Assembly (NCBI RefSeq): GCF_947172395.1 | Contig: NC_069087.1 | Span: forward strand, 1,612,001 to 1,676,000 | Source of the DNA: Bicyclus anynana | Lineage: Eukaryota; Arthropoda; Insecta; Lepidoptera; Nymphalidae | Direction of reading: 5' to 3' | Length of the DNA stretch: 64,000 bases | Shown: in pieces, positions 11,573 to 22,044 of the stretch | How positions within the stretch are numbered: position 1 is the first letter of the stretch | Layout of the letters: every line of letters begins with the position of its first letter | Made by a program: the position numbers and the translations under genes | Notes under the pieces: generated by a model | What the model was told of the DNA's origin: nothing | Databases searched by the model: none | What the model saw: only the letters and a program-made list of their open reading frames with translations

Positions 11573-11618
11573 TTCACAATTGACATAAATAAATACAACT
11601 GTTTATGTCAATTGTGAA
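11573..11618. repeat. Perfect 17-bp inverted repeat
   Basis: TTCACAATTGACATAAA (11573-11589) and its exact reverse complement (11602-11618) flank a 12-base loop. There is no adjacent gene; it could be a solo MITE remnant. Confidence 0.7.
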
Positions 11619-11739
11619 AAATTATGGATTACATCTTTAAATTACAGGTTTGTCAAAAAGTAAACTCTGAAAAGTATTTATCCTATACTACTAATATATA
11701 AATGCGAAAGTTTGTTACTCTTTAACGCCGCTACTACTA

Positions 11740-12172
11740 AAGCGATTTGGCTGAAAGGGGAATGCCTACCGGCCTATACAACGCCTAGGGAACCCAGGCA
11801 TACTCCCATTTAGAAGGTATACGGAGATATGAATGGTAATATGATGTACAAATATGGACCTGGTTAAATAATTGGCTTAATAAAAATCAAGCAAAAAAAC
11901 GAACAAGCAACCAATCACAAGGCTTCAAAAAAAATATCGTAAAACTCAGGCTGTATGGTCAACGATCAAAGCTTGTCCCCGTTCTGAACAAATTAAAAAA
12001 AATGTATTGAAAATTTCGTAAGACGTTGTAGCAAACTTTTTTCATAGTTTTATTTCATTATTAAAGTAGAATTATCAAGTTTTTTAGATATGAGCGAATT
12101 GCCGGGTGGTTAGGGTAGGCCTGAGCCGGGGATGGGCATTCCTTTTTGGAATGGAAATAGATTGTAGTCTAG
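11740..12172. repeat. Dispersed repeat shared with 38780-38970
   Basis: Both loci contain GGGAACCCAGG or GGAAACCCAGG, ATTATTAAAGTAGAATTATC, TTTTTAGATAT, a GCCGG... segment and GGCCGGGGATG-like sequence in the same order. This copy carries an extra insert of about 200 bp. No coding frame. Confidence 0.5.
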
Positions 12173-12366
12173 ACTAGCTGATGCCGCGCGGTTTCACCCG
12201 AGTGGTTCGCGTTCCCGTAGATATATGTGGATAAAATATAGCCTATAGCCTTCCTTGATAAATGGGCTATCTAACACTGAAAGAATTTTTCAAATCGGTT
12301 TAGTAGTTTCGGAGCCTATGCAATGCAAACAAATAATCAAATCTTTCCTCTTTATAATATTAGACA
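12173..12366 (+). mobile_element. Short dispersed element (ACTAGCTGATGCCGCG type)
   Basis: The head ACTAGCTGATGCCGCGCGGT is followed by TAGCCTATAGCCTTCCTTGA, GGGCTATCTAACA, and a tail TTTATAATATTAGACA. A sister copy with the same blocks is at 60511-60722. Non-coding, about 190 bp. Confidence 0.65.
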
Positions 12367-13242
12367 GTTAATTATGGCTAGAGCCTAAGATCGAATGAAA
12401 GATGATCATTGGGAGATTAGATTTATAACTTGCTTCAAGTCAATAAACGAGTATGTGTCATACATAGATTTAAGAGTCGGTACAAGTATGCATTTTCAGA
12501 CTTCGTTAAAGTTAAATTATAGAATCAAGTAAAGATAGATATTAACCGCCATCGCAAGGCGTAATGTACAAATAAACAATCCAATTTAATTCTTTAGATT
12601 TGTTAATCACATCTTCAACTGACGAAAAAACAATGAAAATTCTCTATTCGAAACGTATTTATTTTATGTATGACCACGCATAACTTTTTACTGAGTGTGA
12701 GTGAGTCTGATTTTAATGTTGGAAACGATAAACAAGAAACTAAGTTTCACTGTTGGGAAGATACACTATCTCCGGATGCTATAGGCAATATTTTATACCC
12801 AGTATTAAAGGGAATCACCCCGCATGGCGTCTATTATTACATATAAAATATGCGAAAATATAAGGGGGTGAAATAATGGTTGAAATTTTACATCGCGTCC
12901 CGCTAGTATAAATACTCGTATATATTGTCTACTGCCATAGGGTCCCGACTGAGGTTGTAAATAATAATACAGTAATGGTATCAAAAATTGGATTTATATT
13001 TCGGTTTGCTGTATACGTTTATGTCAGTAACAATTTTTACACGACAGAATCGGCCGCACAGCCAGAATCAAGCATAACATGTACTTTTTATAACAATGAT
13101 ACATTTTTCGTGCCTAATATTCTAACTTATAAGAACTAACTACAAATATATAGGTACAGGTAAAGCTAAAGTATCTACAGTCAATAAATTATATACAGAT
13201 AACAATACGGCATAGTTATATACACTTAACATTCGATTAGAC
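12367..13242. other. Probable MESR4-like 3' UTR and flank
   Basis: No coding frame is recognised. On the minus strand an AATAAA lies near 12660 (plus TTTATT), about 580 bp after the MESR4-like stop, and is a candidate cleavage signal. Confidence 0.4.
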
Positions 13243-16200
13243 TTATCTGAAAGCCGAGAAACTCTGGTTCTTCCTGCACTCGGGACAGTACCATTTGCCT
13301 TTAGGCGGTACCATGATGCCGACGCACTCGAAGTGGAACCACTCGATGGGGCAGCCCTCCGCGTCGCAGGCGATCATCTCCGACACCTCGTCGTACGGGC
13401 AGCGGCAGTAGCAGTACACGCTTTCGCCCTCGCGCGCCTTGCGCACGGCGCGCCTCGCGAACGAGTACGGCAGACTCGAGGTGCCAGAGTTCAGGTACGT
13501 CGGAGGAGGAACGGGTATCGGGTTCTGCACGGCCGGCTGATATATTTCCAACGCCCCCTCGTGGCTGGAATCCGAATCGTTGCTGGATTCCATTGACTCG
13601 GAATTCATTAGGAATCGCGGAGGTTCCGGGTCAGGAATCGGCGTAGTCAACCTAATTGGCTCGTTATAATTGAACATTCGTTGCGGAACGACTGTCGATG
13701 GTATCTCCTTCTTGGATTTGTGCGTGACGGGCGAAGGTAAATCTTCTTTCCTCCACTCTAGTTTAGGTGGTTGTTGAGGCTTCAGGGCTGTTGTGGGCGT
13801 TTGAGGTGCTTCTTCATCACTAGAGTAGCCGTAAAACCTATTAGGCACGCGCCTCCTTTTCGATGCTCTTTTATTTTCTGCGGTTTGAATAGGAGTGGTC
13901 GTGATGTTCGGTGACGAAACTTCAGCGGCTGGTGTAGGTGGTTCTGGTATTTGAGCTGTATTTGTCTGTAAAGATATTGTTATTTTGTTAGGCATGAGAG
14001 ATGGCGTTACAGCATCAGCTTTTGCAATAACGTCTTTAGGAATGGTCATCTTTATAGGTCCATGTTTTCTGGAATTCTTAGATCGCTTTTTCTTTTTACT
14101 TTTCTTTTTACTACTGTTTGACTTCACTTTTGTTTCAACTTCTTCCTTAGTCTCTACTTTATTTTCCTTAATTTCTTTCGGTTCTTCTTCTTTAACAGGT
14201 GTAGTGCAGCGACTCAGTTCTCCTGACATCGATCCTCCGGATGGCGCTACAGAAGCTAGAAGTAGTAACTGATTACGCTTTTCTGTTAGCATTTTATTGG
14301 CCATCTTTTGTGGGTTTTCGTCATAGAACTCTTCATCTGTGTCACTTTCCTCTGTTTCCAAGTCACTTTCTGCAATTGGCGGTTCAGTTTTTTCTGGAAT
14401 AAGTAAAGGAGTTTCTGCCATTCCCATGACATCCACATTTGAACCATTACTGGCTCTTCTCTGTGACAGTGATTTCTTTTGCTTCTTTTTCTTGTCATTA
14501 CCAGATTCATCTGAGGAATCTGAATCTGATGAACTACTAGAAGAAGAGCCACTGCTAGAAGAGCAACTGCAATTTGATCCACAGGAGCAACTGGAATCAC
14601 TATCACTACTACTGCTACTGGAAGAAGAAAGCCCTCCGTGTCTCTTTTTTGGAGATCTTTTGCTTTTCTTCTTATCAGTTCTATAAACATCATCATCGCC
14701 GTTTAATTCGGTTGGTATAACACAATAATCGTGATCGGATTCGCAAACATGTTTTTTAATAGGTACCAAAGGAGGTGTTTTTTCTTTTTGCTTTTCTACT
14801 TTTTCCTGATATTTTTTAAAATTATCCCATATTTCTAAAACTTTTTCTTCACTTGGCTTATCTTCCTCCGTTGGCTCTAGTTTTTCTTCGATTTTAGCAG
14901 GTAGTATGTCAACATTCATGTCTGGTGCGGGTTTCTCATCAACATCTGGTGGGGGTTCAATAGGTTCACTCTTAGTTTTATCTTGAAGGTTTTCATCTTT
15001 GACTTGTGATATGCCACAATCTGATTCATCACTACTATCGCTCTCTGACAAGTTGAGTGCTGGCAAATTAACATCTAACAATAGTGCATCTTTATCTTTT
15101 AGTTTTTTCTTTTTACCTTTTTTAGATAATTGCTCAGTTCCAGCCTCAGCTTTATTTTCAGAAGATCCAGCTTCTTCTTTTGGTTTATCAAGTACTAAAT
15201 CATTAACAGGAATTGCTTCTTTGGGATTTTCTTCTGAGAGGTCATTTTTATCAGGCGTTTCCTCTTTGTCTAAATCTTCTATGATTAATTTTTTTCTATG
15301 TTCATCTAAATGTTTGCTAAGAAGTTTCTTGGATACAAATTTCTCTGTACATTCGTCTTCAGTGCATAAATGGGGATATTCTTGTGAATGAAATCTTTTA
15401 TGAACCTTTAAACTTACAGCTCTAGTAAATTGTAGTGTACATTCATCACAAACAAACACAGCTGGTGGTGTGCAAAAATGATACACATGTGGCCATTTTT
15501 TTTGCAAACATTTCTTACATAGCACACTCTCTGTCCCATGCTTCCAGAACAAATGATTGGTAATGTCAGGCTTATTTCTATAGGCTATACCACATCGATA
15601 ACACAAATGGTGCAGTTTGTGTTTCCACACATGATTTGACAGACGTGCTTGACTTTGGCAAAACTCTAAACACACATCACATGTGTGGTGAATCTTTCGA
15701 AGATGCACCATTAGTCTAAATGATGAAGATATATTGTCTACATTACAAAAACAGCATCTATACCTAATTTCACACTCAGAGTCATATGTTCCAGGGCATA
15801 AATGACATAATAATTCACTATAAGAATAAAAATTGTTTTTACACATTACACAAAGTAATATTGTTTTCTGATGCATTTTACGATTATGGAAATAGAGTTC
15901 TTTATGAACTGCAGTTTTGAAATAACACTGAAAACATTCAAATATTAAGTTTGGTTGAACTGTATCACATTTGTCTACACTATCATAAGAGTCCAGGTTG
16001 ATGTAAATTGAGGATACTTCTTGAGCTGCTGCTTTCACTTTTGCTGCAATAGTCTCTGGCATCAACTCCTCAGCTGTTATGCTGTCCACAGTAGCTGAGA
16101 ATCGGTGCTCTGCAACCATATGTAGTGCAAGTTGCTCACAATTTACAGCTATTTTACGAACATGATTACAATATATGCAGTTAAAAACCGTTGATGTCAC

Positions 16201-18543
16201 AAATACCTTCAAGAGATCTTTCATAGGATATTTATCAATTGCCCTATCTAGAATTAACTCAGTTACAGGAATAATGTCATTTACTTCAGGGTCTTCCACA
16301 TTGATGTCCTCAGAAGAAGTAATATCTGGTGGTTCAGTTTTTATTTCAGGATTAGGTTGAATCTCTTCTTTGATTTCTACTTTTCCTTCATCAGTGGGCT
16401 CAGAGTCATTTTTTATTTCTGTTACGTTTTCTTTTGAGGGTTCAATAGCTACACTATCTATAGTTTCTGTGGGTTCTTCTTTGTTTTCAGGTATACTCTC
16501 ATCTATACACATGTCTTTGTTATCAGCAAGTAACTTTTCACCAGCATCACTATCTGATGAATAATCACTAGAAGAATCTTTGTCTAAAAACTCTTTAGGA
16601 ACTCTCACAGTCAACTTTGGGACCCTGTTCAAAGTGTTGACATCTTCTAATTTATTATCGTAAATAGTGGATTTCATGGCATTTTCTGGTTTTGTTTCAG
16701 GTAACCTGGGTATTGGCTCAATGTTGTTATTCACTAGGGTTTTAACTACAGTCTCTTCATCATTCTCTATAATTGTAGTCTTCACAAATGGACTATCAGC
16801 TTTATCACAAATTGTAATTTTTATAGAAGGTGGCTTAGTATGAGGTGTGGTAGGAGTAGTCTTTGCTTGAGTTGCAGGTATTTTGTCTTTTTCATATCGT
16901 TTTGGTGGTCTTCTGTTACGTGTTGGTGGTTTATGTGTAAATTGCTGCCCAACTGTTGGATCCACAGTTGAGTTTATGATTACTGGGGAGTTGGCGTTAT
17001 TGAGACTTAACTTTAGTTTAATACCACATTCTTTCTCTTCTCTTAAAGGTTGAGAGGGCAGCTCTTTTTGTTTGAATGATGTTTCAGGACTTAGAGATTC
17101 TTGTAGATGGCTGGTGTCTGGCGAGTCACTATCATCAGAATGGTCTGACAATTCTTTGCCATTTGGTACTGAAATTATAGGTTGTAATATTTCATTTACT
17201 GGGGTTATAGGAATTTTATCATTATTTGAACATTTTACATCATCTGTAATATCTAATGATTGGTTGGTATCTTTACTGGTAGAGGCAGAACTCTCAGAAC
17301 TTGTACTTGTATTGCTGGTAACAGTATCACAAATATTTACATTTGGCTCAATTTTCTGAGATTGCAATATTGTGTCAGGCTTTAGTTCAGTAAATTCCTT
17401 TTGTTCGTTTAATGGTTTAATACATTCTTTTGTCATCACTAGAGGTCCATTTGTAGCAGCATCATTACTGTTTTTAACTAATTTTGCATTGTTAGATTTC
17501 ATTGAATTCTTACTAATAAGCACAGGCACAGGTTTAGGTTTCACATTATTACAGTCATGATTGAAAAAATCATCCTTTTCACTACATATCTCATCACAGA
17601 CACAGCACATCAAATAAAAGCTTCCATTGTAAACTTTACAAAAGTCCTCTGTGCTATTATAACTAAATTCTTTAACATTGTGTTTATTAATTAAATGTGA
17701 AGACAACTTCTCGGCTTTTGAAAACATTCCTAAACAAAATAAACATATATGCCTGCTGTGCACCTCACGCATATGCAGAAAGAGATTCCAATTCTCATAG
17801 TATGTACCACAAGCTGAACACAGGTAAACTTTACGAGTAACTCTAGAGGGACCTCCCGAGTTACTATCAGTGCTGGGAGCTGCTTCAGGGCTCAATGCAG
17901 GCTCTTTAGCTTGTGCACGGCACACAAGCTGGTGCTCTTTGAGCATGGCGAGGGTCTTGAATGACATGGAACAACATTTCCGGCACTTGAACTTCACCAT
18001 AGGTTGCAAACCTAAGCTCTGAGCGTATTCTTTCAACTGGGGTGTTTTTTCCATCTTACTCTTTTTAAATTGAGATAGCTGGCTCTTGGGCACGAGCCTG
18101 GGCACAGGTTTGTCTTGTTCATTGACCACGGAATGGTTATTGTGTGGTGCAACATTGTGAAACTGATTATGTTCCAAACGTTTAGGAATGAGTTTAGGTA
18201 CACGGGGTACTGCTCTCGGTGCACTTGTATCACTCGGCTTATTTACTATAGACTTCCTCTTCTTGTTTACACTATTGACTGCCAATGGTACAGAGTTATC
18301 AACGAAAGGCCTCTTGCCCAAGTGTATTCGGAGTGGGTTGATACGTTTCCTGAATTTGTCGTCCTGCAACGTGTCGGCGCTGGTCCGGCGCAGTGCGAAC
18401 GACTTGTCGGACGGGCTAGCGGGCTCGCCAGCGAGATCGTGTCCATTTGTCGTCAATTTACACGATCGATCACTGTACAAGTTAGTTAATTTTGCTGTAG
18501 TGATTGTATCATCTTTAGCGTTGGCAACGTTACCATCTTCCAT
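13243..18543 (-). CDS. MESR4: MESR4-like multi-C2H2 zinc-finger protein with C-terminal PHD finger
   Basis: One uninterrupted exon encodes 1766 residues. About four C2H2-like fingers lie at residues 185-335, a second cluster of about eight at 785-1075 (including CDVC, CYRC, CDEC and CTEDEC types), a long Ser run at about 1300-1335, Lys-rich and acidic linkers, and a PHD finger at about 1709-1762. The PHD follows the ING pattern (CYC..., EMIACDAEGCPIEWFHFEC, KGKWYCPEC) and keeps the Met and Trp expected of an H3K4me3 reader. Nine-odd C2H2 fingers plus a terminal PHD is the architecture known for Drosophila MESR4, a nuclear chromatin-linked regulator. The acceptor CCAG lies 6 bp before the ATG, so the start follows a 5' UTR intron; a donor at 18665 implies a leader exon from about 18667 upward. 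Domain calls are firm, orthology is likely. Confidence 0.85.
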   Translation of the reverse strand: MEDGNVANAKDDTITTAKLTNLYSDRSCKLTTNGHDLAGEPASPSDKSFALRRTSADTLQDDKFRKRINPLRIHLGKRPFVDNSVPLAVNSVNKKRKSIVNKPSDTSAPRAVPRVPKLIPKRLEHNQFHNVAPHNNHSVVNEQDKPVPRLVPKSQLSQFKKSKMEKTPQLKEYAQSLGLQPMVKFKCRKCCSMSFKTLAMLKEHQLVCRAQAKEPALSPEAAPSTDSNSGGPSRVTRKVYLCSACGTYYENWNLFLHMREVHSRHICLFCLGMFSKAEKLSSHLINKHNVKEFSYNSTEDFCKVYNGSFYLMCCVCDEICSEKDDFFNHDCNNVKPKPVPVLISKNSMKSNNAKLVKNSNDAATNGPLVMTKECIKPLNEQKEFTELKPDTILQSQKIEPNVNICDTVTSNTSTSSESSASTSKDTNQSLDITDDVKCSNNDKIPITPVNEILQPIISVPNGKELSDHSDDSDSPDTSHLQESLSPETSFKQKELPSQPLREEKECGIKLKLSLNNANSPVIINSTVDPTVGQQFTHKPPTRNRRPPKRYEKDKIPATQAKTTPTTPHTKPPSIKITICDKADSPFVKTTIIENDEETVVKTLVNNNIEPIPRLPETKPENAMKSTIYDNKLEDVNTLNRVPKLTVRVPKEFLDKDSSSDYSSDSDAGEKLLADNKDMCIDESIPENKEEPTETIDSVAIEPSKENVTEIKNDSEPTDEGKVEIKEEIQPNPEIKTEPPDITSSEDINVEDPEVNDIIPVTELILDRAIDKYPMKDLLKVFVTSTVFNCIYCNHVRKIAVNCEQLALHMVAEHRFSATVDSITAEELMPETIAAKVKAAAQEVSSIYINLDSYDSVDKCDTVQPNLIFECFQCYFKTAVHKELYFHNRKMHQKTILLCVMCKNNFYSYSELLCHLCPGTYDSECEIRYRCCFCNVDNISSSFRLMVHLRKIHHTCDVCLEFCQSQARLSNHVWKHKLHHLCYRCGIAYRNKPDITNHLFWKHGTESVLCKKCLQKKWPHVYHFCTPPAVFVCDECTLQFTRAVSLKVHKRFHSQEYPHLCTEDECTEKFVSKKLLSKHLDEHRKKLIIEDLDKEETPDKNDLSEENPKEAIPVNDLVLDKPKEEAGSSENKAEAGTEQLSKKGKKKKLKDKDALLLDVNLPALNLSESDSSDESDCGISQVKDENLQDKTKSEPIEPPPDVDEKPAPDMNVDILPAKIEEKLEPTEEDKPSEEKVLEIWDNFKKYQEKVEKQKEKTPPLVPIKKHVCESDHDYCVIPTELNGDDDVYRTDKKKSKRSPKKRHGGLSSSSSSSSDSDSSCSCGSNCSCSSSSGSSSSSSSDSDSSDESGNDKKKKQKKSLSQRRASNGSNVDVMGMAETPLLIPEKTEPPIAESDLETEESDTDEEFYDENPQKMANKMLTEKRNQLLLLASVAPSGGSMSGELSRCTTPVKEEEPKEIKENKVETKEEVETKVKSNSSKKKSKKKKRSKNSRKHGPIKMTIPKDVIAKADAVTPSLMPNKITISLQTNTAQIPEPPTPAAEVSSPNITTTPIQTAENKRASKRRRVPNRFYGYSSDEEAPQTPTTALKPQQPPKLEWRKEDLPSPVTHKSKKEIPSTVVPQRMFNYNEPIRLTTPIPDPEPPRFLMNSESMESSNDSDSSHEGALEIYQPAVQNPIPVPPPTYLNSGTSSLPYSFARRAVRKAREGESVYCYCRCPYDEVSEMIACDAEGCPIEWFHFECVGIMVPPKGKWYCPECRKNQSFSAFR

Positions 18544-18830
18544 AGTTTTCTGGAAAAATAAAACACGTGTTTAGTTCGAATGGCGAGAAACAAAAGACGA
18601 GCAAGAGGAAATCAAAACGATTTGAATTATGAAAGCTACAATAACAATTATGTGATAGACCGTACCTCTGAAGTCGTACGTCCAGTACGTGTACAGTACA
18701 AGTGATTTGTTTCCATGCATCCGTTTGAACAGAATACTCCTTACATCAGGCCTAATAAGAGGCAGCCGCGGGCTGGTCATTCCCGTAAAATGGCGTCACT
18801 TCACTGAGCGAGGATTGCTCTTATCAGAAG
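18544..18830 (-). promoter_or_regulatory. MESR4-like 5' UTR intron and promoter
   Basis: A minus-strand intron runs from the donor GTACGG at 18665 to the acceptor ending at 18550. The leader exon and promoter should lie at about 18667-18830, which is locally GC-richer (CAGCCGCGGGCTGG). The start site cannot be fixed from sequence. Confidence 0.45.
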
Positions 18831-19343
18831 CTTTGCTTTTCTTTTGTACCACAAATATCACGATGCAAAAACATTTTTTATGCATTAATTATCTCAAATT
18901 AATAGTAATTGTTGTAATTTAACTCGTCGAACTGTTTATTTCCAAACACACTATCAAAAATTGCAGCGCGTTACGAGAAGCTAATTCATGAACCATAGAC
19001 TAAAATATTTTTCAACTTTTTTTTTAATATAGTGATGTCTTTCAATATTTTGAAACAAGGACACGTGGTTTTTGCCATAGAGAGAATCCTTTCGAAGAAT
19101 TATTTAAAAAAATGTCTACGTTTAGATATTTAGTGATCTATGTTATTTGTAACAAGGAACATATTTACTGAATTTGTAATCTCGCAGGCTGTTCATGGAT
19201 CCTCCAATAAAAAAATCTTCTTCAAGCCATAGATCTATATTGCACTTGCACTCTACTCTGTAACGACTTTTATGCTTATATACAATTACAGATAAATATT
19301 CGTCCTCAAATAATTCATTTATCTGCGAATCCCTCTTTATCCT

Positions 19344-19475
19344 TGTTATTTCTCTAATATTTATATGGATGAAAATGAAACACTGTATACGTGATTAGTC
19401 TATAATCCGGACTGCCACATGACGGCGCGGGCGCAGCCGCGTCAAGCCGATTAAAATACTACCCACATAATAACA
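19344..19475 (-). repeat. 3' LTR
   Basis: A 132-bp direct repeat, TGTTATTTCT...CATAATAACA on the plus strand. One mismatch to the other LTR lies near 19401 (TCTATAAT versus TCTATATT). Preceded in element orientation by the polypurine tract. Confidence 0.95.
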
Positions 19476-19520
19476 TCCCTCCACCAATAGTTTACAATTA
19501 CACAAATTAAAAAATAATTA

Positions 19521-21869
19521 TCAGAAATATTTTCTGTAGTCTAAATGTATAGGCTTGCGAGCCCGCTTGGATCTGGGGGTTCTAGCATCCGGTGAATGGA
19601 CGGCTGTATGAGTCGGAGACGTCGAAGTGCTTGGGTCTGGGTTTGTTTCTTGATTTGGTCTCATATGCGGTATCTCTGGACTCTGGTTAGTAATCTCACT
19701 ACCACAGGTTGCCGGTTCTACTACTGCCGTCCGAGTCTGAGAACCTGTTGGTTGCGACTTCAATATCACCGGAGGTAATATGGCATTTGGACCTGACTCG
19801 TTCTCGTTACTCGCAATGATCTCTTCATCAACCGTGACCTCTCTTTCCCCCTTCAATTTACAAATTTGACTCTTATGTCTTTTAAATTCCACATTACTAT
19901 CTGTAAGTCTCACTACGTACACGGACCGGCCTAGTTTTCTCAATATAATGCCTTTAGCCCAGACACTGACTGGTTTATTATAAGTTTTTATTAACACAAC
20001 TTCACCAATTATAAAATCTATTTTTCTTTTCCCATCATAGTGCCTAATCTGCGAACACTGATTTTTCCCTACATTATTTGACATCGCTCGGTCGAGTGGC
20101 GATAATTGCTGCGCCGGTTTTAATAAATCTAACCTACATCGTAAGTTCTTACCGAACAATATCTCAGCTGGAGACCGATTTGTGGTGGAGTGCGTAGAAT
20201 TGCGATAATGAAATAGAAATTCGTTTAACTTAATGTTTATATCTTTTTTTGATGTTCCAGATAACAAAATGCCCTTTAATGCATTTTTTATTATTTTCAC
20301 GAAACTTTCTGCCTGGCCGTTACTTTCCGGATGGTACGTAGGTGAAGTTAAATGATTTATTCCATTGTACTTGCAGAAATTTTTAAACTCTGATGATGTA
20401 AAAGACGTACCATTATCGCTACATATAGTATTAAAAAGACCAAATTTCGACATTATTTCACTTAACTTTTCAATCACTACTCTAGAACTATAACCATTGC
20501 TCACGTCATAAACTTCCACCCATTTAGAATAAGCATCAACTACTATTAAGTATACTTTATTATTAAACGGCCCTAAAAAGTCTACATGGACTCTGTACCA
20601 GGGTTCGGGAGGAAAAGGCCACGGCGTGAGCGGCGCGCGGCGGGGCGCGGGGCGCAGCTGCATACACACGTCGCAGTTACCTACCACTGCTTCTATACTC
20701 GCGGACATATTTGGCCACCAAAACCGCTCTCGTGCAGTAGCTTTCATTTTAGCTACCCCCAAGTGACCTGTATGAAGTTCCTTAATGACTGTTTGTTGGA
20801 TAGCCTTGGGAATAACTAATTTAGCCCCCCTCATAACGCAACCCTTCTCAATCGATAGCTCGTTCCGACAACTAAAATAAGGCTTTATATCCCTATCATG
20901 CACTTTTTTCGGCCAACCGTTTAAAATATAATCGCTAACCTTTGACAAATTTTTATCAGATTTGGTACACCGCAACACATCCTGGAAAACTGCGGGCATC
21001 GAATTAGCGTCCCACACGAAATTCATATAACAACTATTATCATTTGCGCTATAACCTACTACACGCTTATAATCATTCTTACTCGTAGTATTGTTACACG
21101 TCGGCGTTTCTACGGCGCGACTTAAGTAGTCGGCAGAGTTATTTGCACTACTAACGTATTCTATGCTGTAGTTATATGCCGACAAAAACAACGCATACCT
21201 TTGCAAGCGGTTGGCCGTAATTTCGGGTATACCGCGACCAGGTTGAAAAATAGACAACAACGGCTTGTGATCAGTCCTCAAAATAAATGGATCTGCTCTG
21301 CCATATAAATATTGATGGAACCGACGGACACCAAAAATAATCGCCGTAGCTTCCTTTTGAATTTGACTGTACTGTTTCTCCGCTGAATTCAATGACCTAG
21401 ACACATAAGAAACAGGTCGTTCGCACCCGTCGGTCCCTATTTGGGATAAAATTGCTCCAAGACCGAAGGGTGACGCGTCCACAGTGAGAACTATTTTTGC
21501 GTCCGGATCATAATGTACACGGGCAGCCCACTCGCTAATGGACTCACTGTGTTCTTGCCGGGCACCATGAAACTTGAACCGTTCCGAGAACCCACATTTT
21601 TTTGATTTTAAATGGCCATCAAGTAACGATACCGCTTGCTGGTATGAAAGAGATCCAACCTCATTAGGTAGTGCTAAATCCCTTATGAGTTTAAACGTCG
21701 TTTCCGCTAAGCTGCTTAGTAAGATCGCCCGGCGCTTCACACCCGACTTGTCGTCGGTATCGTTTATTTCGTTCGCTAGGAACCATTGTTCTAACCGTCC
21801 TTTATACAAGTCCCAGTCTTGCTGTTCGTGGTTAAACACTGTTATCAATCCAACTGATACTTTTTCCAT
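19521..21869 (-). CDS. Deleted gag-pol polyprotein (gag / RNase H / integrase)
   Basis: This 782-residue ORF has a gag-like N-terminus (about 1-117). It passes directly at a V|HYDPDA junction into a retroviral-type RNase H (VDASPFGLGA, TDHKPLL, SADYLSR; about 118-255), then an integrase zinc-binding region (HTGHLG...CDVC), the integrase core with D in VDFLG, D in SDNGT and E in NGQAE, and a C-terminal basic tail. Protease, reverse transcriptase and their catalytic motifs are missing, yet the frame is intact with no internal stop. Full-length relatives carry roughly 500 or more additional residues between gag and RNase H. The product cannot be autonomous for reverse transcription; mobilisation in trans by a complete relative is possible but unproven. 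Confidence 0.93.
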   Translation of the reverse strand: MEKVSVGLITVFNHEQQDWDLYKGRLEQWFLANEINDTDDKSGVKRRAILLSSLAETTFKLIRDLALPNEVGSLSYQQAVSLLDGHLKSKKCGFSERFKFHGARQEHSESISEWAARVHYDPDAKIVLTVDASPFGLGAILSQIGTDGCERPVSYVSRSLNSAEKQYSQIQKEATAIIFGVRRFHQYLYGRADPFILRTDHKPLLSIFQPGRGIPEITANRLQRYALFLSAYNYSIEYVSSANNSADYLSRAVETPTCNNTTSKNDYKRVVGYSANDNSCYMNFVWDANSMPAVFQDVLRCTKSDKNLSKVSDYILNGWPKKVHDRDIKPYFSCRNELSIEKGCVMRGAKLVIPKAIQQTVIKELHTGHLGVAKMKATARERFWWPNMSASIEAVVGNCDVCMQLRPAPRRAPLTPWPFPPEPWYRVHVDFLGPFNNKVYLIVVDAYSKWVEVYDVSNGYSSRVVIEKLSEIMSKFGLFNTICSDNGTSFTSSEFKNFCKYNGINHLTSPTYHPESNGQAESFVKIIKNALKGILLSGTSKKDINIKLNEFLFHYRNSTHSTTNRSPAEILFGKNLRCRLDLLKPAQQLSPLDRAMSNNVGKNQCSQIRHYDGKRKIDFIIGEVVLIKTYNKPVSVWAKGIILRKLGRSVYVVRLTDSNVEFKRHKSQICKLKGEREVTVDEEIIASNENESGPNAILPPVILKSQPTGSQTRTAVVEPATCGSEITNQSPEIPHMRPNQETNPDPSTSTSPTHTAVHSPDARTPRSKRARKPIHLDYRKYF

Positions 21870-21907
21870 GTTTACACGCGTTATAATTCGTAATAACTCG
21901 TCGCCAC

Positions 21908-22039
21908 TGTTATTTCTCTAATATTTATATGGATGAAAATGAAACACTGTATACGTGATTAGTCTATATTCCGGACTGCCACATGACGGCGCGGGCGCAG
22001 CCGCGTCAAGCCGATTAAAATACTACCCACATAATAACA
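21908..22039 (-). repeat. 5' LTR
   Basis: This is the other 132-bp copy, at the upstream end of the element in its own orientation, 39 bp from the element start codon at 21869. It contains a GC-rich core with CGGCGCGGGCGC. Confidence 0.95.
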
Positions 22040-22044
22040 ATCCT

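Larger units (their letters stand above)
19339..22044 (-). mobile_element. Ty3/gypsy LTR retrotransposon, deleted, with target duplications
   Basis: Two 132-bp LTRs (19344-19475 and 21908-22039) begin TG and end CA and differ at one base. They are flanked by identical 5-bp duplications ATCCT (19339-19343 and 22040-22044). On the minus strand a purine tract GGTGGAGGGA precedes the 3' LTR, and TGGCGACGAG just inside the 5' LTR is a candidate primer-binding site. The internal ORF lacks protease and reverse transcriptase. No env-like ORF is seen. The near identity of the LTRs marks a recent insertion into the MESR4/Med19 intergenic space. Confidence 0.95.

Noticed and set aside
14286..14696. Overlapping 136-codon ORF within the MESR4-like gene
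   Set aside because: An alternative-frame shadow of the Ser- and Lys-rich coding region; no independent start context or domain.
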